Part shown: positions 24,623 through 32,900 of the stretch, in pieces
Numbering within the stretch: position 1 is the stretch's first letter
Layout: each line of letters begins with the position of its first letter
Source: an uncultured Chloroflexota bacterium
GTDB lineage: Bacteria > Chloroflexota > Limnocylindria > Limnocylindrales > CSP1-4
DNA length: 35,812 nt
Assembly (NCBI GenBank): GCA_903822495.1
Contig: CAIJPD010000057.1
Span: 1 to 35,812, forward strand
Reading direction: 5' to 3'
The notes under the pieces: model-generated
The model's input: only the letters and a program-made list of their open reading frames with translations
What the model was told of the DNA's origin: nothing
Database searches by the model: none
Made by a program: the position numbers and the translations under genes

Positions 24623-25894
24623 GTGGGGTCCGTTTCGCCGGCGCCGCTCGCGGGCCCCGCGCCGGGTTCGGTCGGCGCCCCTGGCCCCGCGACCACGCCA
24701 GCGCCGCCCGTCATCCGCGTCCTGCAGCTCCACACCCGCTACCGCCAGGCCGGCGGCGAGGACCAGGTGGTGGCCGCCGAGCGCGCCCTGCTGGAGGCCG
24801 CCGGCATCGAAGTCCGCCAGGTCCTCTTCGACAACGCCGACCTCCAGGAATCGCGTTCGGCCCTGGGCGACCTGGGCCTGGCCGTGTCGGCCGTCTGGTC
24901 CCGCGCGGCCGCGCGCCGGGTGGGCGAGGAGCTGGCGTCGTTCCGCCCGCAGGTCATGCACGTCCACAACACCTTCGCCGCGGCCTCGCCGTCCGTCTAC
25001 TCGCCGGCGATCCGGCTGGGCGTCCCCGTGGTCCAGTCGCTCCACAACTACCGGATGGCGTGCCCCGTCGCCACGGCGTACCGCGACGGCCACGCCTGCA
25101 CCGACTGCGTGGGCATGCCGATCCCGCTGCCGGCCGTGGTCCACGGCTGCGTCCGGGGCTCGCGGGCCCAGTCGGCCGTCTCCGTGGCCACGCTGACGAC
25201 GCACCGGGCGCTGGGGACGTACCGGCGGGGGATCGATCGCTACCTGGTGGGCACGCCGTTCCAGCGCGACCTGCTGGTGCGCGGCGGCCTGCCCGCTGCC
25301 CGGATGCAGGTGGTGCCCAACTTCCTGGAGCCCGACCCCGGCGCGGGCGGCGACGTGCGCGATGGCGTCCTGTACGTGGGCCGGCTGGCCGAGGAGAAGG
25401 GGATCGCCACGCTGCTGGACGCGGCCGCGCGACTGCCCGGTCGGTTCACGATCATCGGCGACGGACCCATGGCCCCGCAGGTGAGCGCCGCCGCCGCGGC
25501 GGGCCACCTCGCCTACCTGGGCCCCCTCTGGGCGGGCCCTATGCGCGAGCGCCTTCGGTCGGCGGCCGCGCTGGTCATGTCGTCGATCTGGTTCGAGGGC
25601 TTCCCCATGATCATGCTGGAGGCGTTCGCCGCGGGGACGCCCATCATCGCCAGCCGGATCGGCACCCTGCCCGACATCGTGGAAGACGGCGTGACGGGTC
25701 TCCTGGTCCCGCCCGGGGATGCCGCCGCGCTGGCGGGCGGCGCCGAATGGGCGCTTGGCCACCCGGACGAGGCGCGCACGATGGGTCGGCGGGCCCGAAC
25801 GCTGTTCGAGGAGCGTCTCCGCGGCCCGGTTCACCTGGCGCAGTTGGTGGACGCGTACGGCGCGGCCATCGCGCGGAGGGCCCGGGTTGGCTGA
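24623..25894 (+). CDS. GT4-family glycosyltransferase
   Basis: A 423-residue GT-B fold enzyme, probably adding a sugar to a lipid-linked glycan at the cytoplasmic membrane face. The core begins near residue 32 (VIRVLQLHTRYRQAGGEDQVV) after a Pro/Ala-rich leader. It contains the cysteine-rich CPVATAYRDGHACTDC element seen in a subset of GT4 enzymes. The donor-site E-x7-E motif is at Glu 325 and Glu 333 (EGFPMIMLEAFAAGTP). The GTG start lies one base after the preceding stop, and the 3' end overlaps the GT26 gene by 8 bases. Donor and acceptor sugars are unknown. Confidence 0.9.
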   Translation: MGSVSPAPLAGPAPGSVGAPGPATTPAPPVIRVLQLHTRYRQAGGEDQVVAAERALLEAAGIEVRQVLFDNADLQESRSALGDLGLAVSAVWSRAAARRVGEELASFRPQVMHVHNTFAAASPSVYSPAIRLGVPVVQSLHNYRMACPVATAYRDGHACTDCVGMPIPLPAVVHGCVRGSRAQSAVSVATLTTHRALGTYRRGIDRYLVGTPFQRDLLVRGGLPAARMQVVPNFLEPDPGAGGDVRDGVLYVGRLAEEKGIATLLDAAARLPGRFTIIGDGPMAPQVSAAAAAGHLAYLGPLWAGPMRERLRSAAALVMSSIWFEGFPMIMLEAFAAGTPIIASRIGTLPDIVEDGVTGLLVPPGDAAALAGGAEWALGHPDEARTMGRRARTLFEERLRGPVHLAQLVDAYGAAIARRARVG

Positions 25895-26675
25895 CGAGGC
25901 GTCGGCACCGCTCGTGGGGGCGCCGTCCTTCCCGCTCGCCGAGCTGCGAATCAACGCCGCGTCCTTCGCGGCCTTCCTGGAGCGCGTGCTCCGGGCCCCC
26001 GAGACCGGGGAGCGGCTGTCGGTCCACTTCGCCACCGCCCATTCGGTCGTGGAGGCCCACGGCGACCCGCGCCTCCAGGCCGCCCTGGCCGCGGGGATCG
26101 TGGAGCCCGACGGCATGCCCCTGGTCTGGGTGGGCCGCCGATCCGGCTTGGCCGTGGAGCGCGTCTGTGGCCCAGACTTCATGCCCGCGCTGGCCGGCGC
26201 CGGCGTCGCGCCGGGGCGGCGTCACTACCTGTACGGCGGCGCGCCCGGCGTGCCAGAAGAGCTGGCGGCGGCCCTCACGGCGCGCTTCCCGGGCCTGCTG
26301 GTGGTGGGGATGGAGTCGCCGCCGTTCCGGCCGCTGACCGCCCAGGAGGACGACGAGATGGTCGCCCGAATCAACGCGGCCCGGCCCGACTACGTCTGGA
26401 TTGGCCTGGGGGCGCCCAAGCAGGACCTTTGGGCGGCCGAACATCGGGCCCGCCTGGACGCCGCCGCGCTGCTGGCCGTGGGCGCCGCGTTCGATTTCCA
26501 CGCCGGCCGTCGCCGCCGCGCGCCGCGCTGGATGCAGCGAACGGGAACGGAGTGGCTCTTCCGGCTGCTCTCGGAGCCGCGCCGCCTGCTGGGCCGCTAC
26601 ACGCGGACGAACCTGGCCTTCGTGCGCCTGGTCCTGGCGGATCGGCGTCGCAGCGGGCGAGACCGCAGCGCGTAG
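25887..26675 (+). CDS. WecG/TagA/CpsF-family (GT26) glycosyltransferase
   Basis: A 262-residue GT26 enzyme; relatives transfer ManNAc or ManNAcA to undecaprenyl-PP-GlcNAc in teichoic acid, enterobacterial common antigen or capsule synthesis. Family signatures are present: HFATAHSVVEA, DGMPLVW with Asp 75, GLGAPKQD, and the C-terminal block DFHAGRRRRAPRWMQRTGTEWLFRLLSEPRRL. The TTG at 25887 is chosen because GGAGGG lies 6 bases upstream and it gives the normal N-terminus; it overlaps the GT4 gene's end. A 7-bp inverted repeat follows the stop. Confidence 0.92.
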   Translation: MADEASAPLVGAPSFPLAELRINAASFAAFLERVLRAPETGERLSVHFATAHSVVEAHGDPRLQAALAAGIVEPDGMPLVWVGRRSGLAVERVCGPDFMPALAGAGVAPGRRHYLYGGAPGVPEELAAALTARFPGLLVVGMESPPFRPLTAQEDDEMVARINAARPDYVWIGLGAPKQDLWAAEHRARLDAAALLAVGAAFDFHAGRRRRAPRWMQRTGTEWLFRLLSEPRRLLGRYTRTNLAFVRLVLADRRRSGRDRSA

Positions 26676-26679
26676 GGTC

Positions 26680-26709
26680 GCGTTCGCCGCGTCCCGTTGA
26701 AACGAACGC
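26680..26709 (+). terminator. Inverted repeat after the glycosyltransferase operon
   Basis: GCGTTCG (26680-26686) and CGAACGC (26703-26709) can form a 7-bp stem around a 16-base loop just after the stop at 26675. The large loop and absence of a U tract make it a weak terminator candidate. Confidence 0.3.
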
Positions 26710-26954
26710 CACGGCAAGCCGCAAGTTTGCAGACCATCCCGAATACTTCCTATTGACACGGGGGGGTCGCGTCAAGACTGCCCCCAGCCGCAGGGGTGAC
26801 GGGGGTCGCCGTTGCGGCACGACCAGGTGGGGGTTGGTTCGCGGCAGGACGCGCCGCCCGGGGAACACTGCCCTGTTCTCCGACACGACGACACGCCAGG
26901 CTACGGGCCCGATGGCCGATCGCTCTGAGGGGAGTGAGCGGCGGAGGGATCGGG
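26710..26954 (+). promoter_or_regulatory. Leader region of the giant surface protein gene
   Basis: This is the least GC-rich stretch in the vicinity around 26723-26758 (GCAAGTTTGC to CTATTGACA). TTGACA at 26753-26758 is a perfect -35 hexamer, but no -10 follows at the right distance. A strong hairpin at 26860-26881 (GGGGAACA / TGTTCTCC, 6-base loop, one G-U pair) would lie in the mRNA leader. GGAGGG at 26943-26948, 6 bases before the ATG, is the ribosome-binding site. I see no small gene or recognisable riboswitch. Confidence 0.4.
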
Positions 26955-29900
26955 ATGCGCGGTTCGTTCGGTGCGCGTCGTCGTGGCCGGGCCATCCATC
27001 GGCTCGCCACGGGCTGGATGGTCGTGGCCATCCTGACCAGCCTCCTCGCCCAGGCGTCGCCCACCTGGGCGGTCGGGGCCAGTCCCGCGCCCGTCGACAC
27101 CAATCCCGTCGCGGGCCCCGTCCCGGCCGCCGGTCCGTACATCGTCGGCGCGGGCGCCGTGCCGATCGATCTCGCCACGTCGGGCAACGCGGCGGGTGGC
27201 GGCGCTGCCTCGACCGGCGTGGCGATCCGGACCGCGGGCCAGTCCGCCGCCGCGCCGGCGGTTGAGACCGAGATCGTCAGCGCCCGGACCGAGAACACCC
27301 GGACCATCGCCCTGCCCAACGGCCAGTTCCGCCTTGAGGCGAGCTCGGGCCGACTGCACTACCAGGACGCCAAGGGCGCCTGGCAGCCGATCGACCTGTC
27401 CCTGCGGGTGGCCAACGATGCCACCTATGGCCTGTCGGTGGCGGCGCTCGATCGCGACGTCTCCTTCAGCACGGGCCGGGGCGAGACGGGCATCGCCAAG
27501 ATCTCGGTCAATGGCGTCGGCGCGCTGTCCCTCCGCGCGCCCGGCCGGACCACGCCCCAGCGCAACCTGTCGCGCCTCACCTATGCCGCGGACACCAGTG
27601 CCCCGGCGCTCCTGACCCAGCCCACCGACACCGGCTTCGAGTTCCAGGGGATCTGGAACGACGCCTCGATCGGCAACACGCTCGACGTCACCCTCAACAC
27701 CCAGGGCCTCGTGCCGGTGGTCGCCAAGGACGGCCGCACGATCGATCTCCTGCGCTTCGTCGACAACGGCGACTTCGTCTCGACGGTCGTGGCCGGCAGC
27801 ATCAGCGCGCCGCTCCTGCTCGAGGGCGGCGAGGGCGGCCAGCCGGCGCTCGATCCGTCGCTGGTCTCGGTCGCGCTGTATCCGCTTCCGGGGCCCACCT
27901 GGACCCTCCGCTACACCGTCGCCAGTTCCTGGCTGGCCGACCCGGCGCGCCAGTTCCCGGTCGTCCTCGACCCGCAGGTGTGCATCGGGGCCGGTGCCTC
28001 GGGCTGTACCCAGAACGTCACGACTGGCGTGCAGGACACCTTCCTCATGAGCGCCGTGCCCAACGACTACCCGCACAGCTGGAACCGGATCCGGGTCGGC
28101 TATGACGCGAGCGGGTACGGCTATGGCCGCCAGCGCAGCCTCGTCTACTTCCCGACGGACCGCTCCCTGATCCCCGAGGGGTCGATCGTCAACGCCGCCC
28201 AGCTGCGCGTCCACGTCGCCGAGGTGTATGGCTCGGCAGTCGGCAAGCAGATCGACGCCTTTGCCGCGACACAGTGGTGGGGACCGACGACCACCTGGAA
28301 CGGCTTCGGCTCGGGCGGCGCGTACACCGGGGTCGACTACTCGTGGTCAACCGTGCCCTCGTCGGGGTACATCGACTTCTATCCGAGCCCGCGCGTCGCG
28401 AACATGTACACCCAGCGCACGGACAACGCCGTCGACAACGACGGCTTCGTGATCATGCTCGACGACGACTCGGCGGGCTCGGGCAGCATCAACCTCAACC
28501 GGGCGTCCGATTCGACCGCCGCCTACCGCCCGCTCCTCACGGTCACCTACCAGGCGCCCACCACGAAGCTCGACTTCGATCCGGCGCTCGGCGCCAACTA
28601 CTCGCCCTCGATGATGATCGCGAGCCAGGCCACGACCCTGCCGATCCGGGTCACCAACACGTCGGGCTTCACGTTCAAGACGCCAAGCGACGACGCCAAC
28701 GAGTACGACGATCTCGGCTACCGCTGGATCGACACCAACGCCGCGGTCGTCGGCTGGGGCTCGACCCACCTGCCCGCCACCCTGCTCTCGGGCCAGACGA
28801 GTGCCACCATCCCGCTGGCCATCACCCCGCCAAGCACGCCCGGCCAGTACACGCTCCGCGTCGAGGTGATGCTGTACGAGTGGGGCAACGACCTGTGGGC
28901 GACCGACTACGCGGACCCGGCGCTCCTGTACAAGCGGATGAAGGACAGCGCCGACCCGGCCAACACGCGCTGGACGGGCGGCTCGGTGATCGAGCACGAC
29001 GAGTTCCCGATCACGGTCAGCGCGACCACCCCGCCGGGCGGGGAGTGGCGGAGCGTCACCCTGGGCGATGGCGCCACCCTCGCGCTCAACCTGTGGAGCC
29101 GCGACCTGACGTACACCGGTGACGAAGGGGTCGGCTTCAGCGATCTCATCACGGTCGGCCTCGGCTACACCTACCACGCGAGTGCCGCGGCCGGGACCAC
29201 CAAGAGCGTCCTGGGCGCCAATGGCTGGTCGACCAACTTCGACGAGCGGATCAGCCCAGCGGGGACCGAGCCCGGGTCATACACCTACCAGGACCCCAAT
29301 GGCAACCTGACCAGTCTGTCGACCAACGTCGATGGCCAGATCACGAGCCCGGGCGCGCTCATCGCCCGGCCGCGCTACACCGTGTTCAACGAGTCGGGGA
29401 CCGCCGCCAACGGCAGCTACGGTACGCCGCCGGCGCCGGGCGCCTTCAGGGGCGCCTCGTCCTTTGGCGTCGCGTCGGGTTCGTCGCTCGACATCACGCC
29501 CACCGGCTTCACCGGGATCGACCTCGCGGTCTACCCGGTGGTTGCCCTGGCCGTGCGCGCCACGAGCGCCGCCTCGACCGCGGTCGCCTTCAAGATCAAG
29601 AACCTGACCGACAGCTCCAAGAACGTCGACGCGGGCGGCCGCTGGTTCGCGTACACCTTCGGGACGCCGTTTACGACCGGCTACGACCAGGCCAACCTCG
29701 GTGGCTCGATCGGTTCGTGGACGATGTACCGCGACGACCTGTTCGCCTGGGTGGTGAACTCCGGGTCCTTCGGCACGCCCCAGGACGGCTACCGGATCAC
29801 CGCCTTCAAGACGATCAGCGCCGGTGCCGACGCGGGCACCACCTGGCTCGATTCGTTCTGGCTGGAAGGCGGCGCCTACGTGCCGTTCACCGATGCGGCG

Positions 29901-32900
29901 CCGGGCGGCATGTCGGCGGGGCTGGGCCTGACGACCAGCTCCGATACCCCCGATGGCTCCGCCCTCTCGCTCAAGATCACCCCGGCGGCCATTGCCGCCT
30001 CGCCCGACTGCGCGACGTGCGCCACCAACCCGACCTACTTTGCCTCGCCCTACGTGAGCTGGTTCTGGAAGAAGGTGGGTGGCACGACGGCTGCCTTCGT
30101 CGTCCACGTCCACAACGCGACCACGAGCGAGACCGTGGACCTGACCTACTACGCGGGCAGCCTGCCGCCGGGCGCGGTCAACCCGATCCAGGTCGCCCCG
30201 GCCGCCCCCGACAGCTGGGTGCGGGTCACGCGCGACGTGATCGCCGACGCCCGCACCCTGCTCGACTGGTACAACCACGCGAGCAGTCTGCCCAAGCCGT
30301 TCGTGGCACCCGCGGGCGCGACCACCGGTGGCACCAGCGGGCTCGACATCGTCACGGTCTCAGGCTTCGGGGTGGCCGGGATCGATGGCGCTTACCTGCT
30401 CCTCGATACCGTGCTCTTCAGCAGCGCCCCGGACATGGGCTACCCGGGCTACACCCATCCGACGAGCTCGGGCGATCCCGCCTCCATCTACGAGTTCTCG
30501 GCGGCCCATCCCGACGGCACGATCCACTACTTCAACGAGGCGGGCTTGCTGATCGGGATCGCCGATCGGAACGACATCCTCGATGGCGCCAACGAGAACC
30601 GGGTCGTCCTGTCCTACGCGATCGATCCCGCCGTGGCCGGCCAGGATGCCTACCGCCTCGACCGGGTTCGGGCGCCATCCGACGGCAAGCTCCAGGCCGG
30701 GACCGATCACTGGCAGCGCGAGCTCGTGGTGACCTATCCCGCCGGCGCGGTCTCGTTCACCGAATCGCTCGGCACCGTCTCCCACCCGATCACGGGTCGC
30801 TCGACGACGTTCACGATCTCGGGCGGCGACGTCACCGTCATCAAGCCCGCTCGCCAGCCGGCCTGTGCCGGCGCGCCGCCGACCGGCTGCATCGAGCTCA
30901 CCTACGACGGCGCCCACCAGCTGACGAGGATTGCGGACCCGCGCTGGGACAACAGCACCACGGTGCCCAACGACTTCCGCTACGACATCACCTACACCGG
31001 GGCCGGCGGGAAGCCCGACTCGATTGTCGATCGCTCCACTGGAGGGACCCTCCTGCGCGTCCTCAACTACGCGGTCGGCGGCACGATCAGCCCGGCGTCC
31101 ACGCGGGTGCTCTGGCAGGACGCTGCAGCGATCCGCGCCAACGCCGCGACCTACACCGACCTGACCAGCGACGGCGGGCTGCTGTTCGAGTACGCCACCC
31201 TGGATTGTCTCGCAAGCCCCAACTGCGCCACGCCGCCATCGACCGGAAGCCTCGCCAGCCAGATCCGCGAGGCCCACGAGTTCGACGGCATCAGCAAGGT
31301 CAGCACGGTCATCATCTACCGCTGCCCGGGGGTGGCCAATCTGGCCTCGGGCTGCACCGGCACGACGCCCGAGCGGATCGTCACCCGGCGCGGCCAGCAC
31401 GCCTCGGCGGCGGTCGACAACTACCGTGACCCCCTGAGCGCCGGCGAGCTCGCCTGGACCCAGACGGCCGACGAGTACGCGGCATCGGTCCGCGATTCGG
31501 GCGGGATCAACCCGGACCTGTACCGCACGACGTACGCCTATGCGTCGTTCGGTCGGCCGATTGCGGTGACGAGCGTCGTTCCCAACGCACGAGCGGACTA
31601 CGCCGCCGCGATCACGAGCACGTACCCGGACAACCCGAGCGCCCTGACGGCGTACTGGCGGCTCGATCAGACGAGCGGCACCTTCACCGACAGCTCCGGC
31701 AACAACAATACCGGGACCGCGACCAGCGTCACCTACGCGCAGCCGGGTGGCCTGCTGGGCACGACCAACAAGGCCGCCTCCTTCAATGGCTCCTCTTCGC
31801 AGGTTGCCAGCAGCATTTCGCTCGACCCGACGGGCTACTCGATCGAGGCGTGGTTCACGTCCGGGTCCGCGGGCCAGGCCGGCAAGGGCATCGCCGGTGA
31901 CCGCTACGCCGACGGCGTGGTCCTGTGGCTCGATGGCGAGGGCCGGATCGCCCTGGCCCACAACACCACCTGGATCCATTCGACGATCGTGCCCAAGGTG
32001 GACCGCTGGTACCACGCGGTGGCCACCTGGGACCAGACGACTACTCGCCTGTATGTCGATGGCGAGCTGGTGGCCGCGGGCTCGGACACCACTGCCCCTG
32101 GCGCCGGGACGTCCAACTTCGAGATCGGTGATCACGCCGACGGCCTGAGTGGTGCGACGTACTTCACGGGTTCGATCGACGAGGTGGCCGTCTGGAGCCG
32201 GCCCCTGGGCGCCGGGCAGATCGCCCGCCATTACGACGCCGGCCGCGCGGTCGTCTCGACCAGCGATCGGACCGCCTATGACAACAGCTGGCGGCCCACC
32301 CAGCGCGACGACCAGCTCCTGAGCTCGCCCGGCTTCGAGGGCGGGGTGGGGGACTGGACGACGATCTCCAGCACGCTGTGCCCAAGCGGCTGCACCCCGC
32401 ACACCGGCGGCGTCGACTATGCGACGGGGACCGACGTGGCCAGCAGCGCGATCCAGCAGGTGGCGCTCGTCGCGGGCCAGACGCTGCGCTTCCAGGCCTG
32501 GACCAAGTCCGATGCCGGGGTCACCGGCAAGATCACCGTCAGCTACTGGAAGCTCGGCACCGGCTGGGTCAACGTCGTCTCGTCCACCCAGACGCCCACA
32601 TCCTGGACGTCCTATGCCTGGGACATCACCCTGCCGCTCGAAACGGATGGGCGGATCCAGATCACGCTCGGTCGCAATGCCACCGGCAGCGGCACGGTCC
32701 AGTACGACGATGTCGCGGTCCTGACGCGCTGGGCCAACGCGACGTACAACCCGACCGGCACGCCCGACACGAGCCAGGTCCTGCGACCCGGCCAGGCCGG
32801 CGGCGCGGTGGCCACGATCAACCTCAAGAACCAGTACGTCGCCAACGGCACGATCCACCCGGACATCTGGCCGACCACCAGCATCGCCAACTACGTCAAC

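Noticed and set aside
26753..26758. Perfect TTGACA as the -35 of the giant gene
   Set aside because: No TANNNT or TATAAT-like hexamer lies 15-19 bases downstream; kept only as a note in the leader region, not called as a promoter.
26760..26954. Possible c-di-GMP or c-di-AMP riboswitch before the surface protein gene
   Set aside because: I could not match the conserved core of either class; only a simple hairpin is supported.
30360..32858. Long minus-strand open frame (about 830 codons) opposite the giant gene, with a similar one at 33003-35288
   Set aside because: GC-rich coding DNA leaves antisense frames free of stops; the translation is compositionally skewed with no domain, and the plus-strand frame has clear domains throughout.
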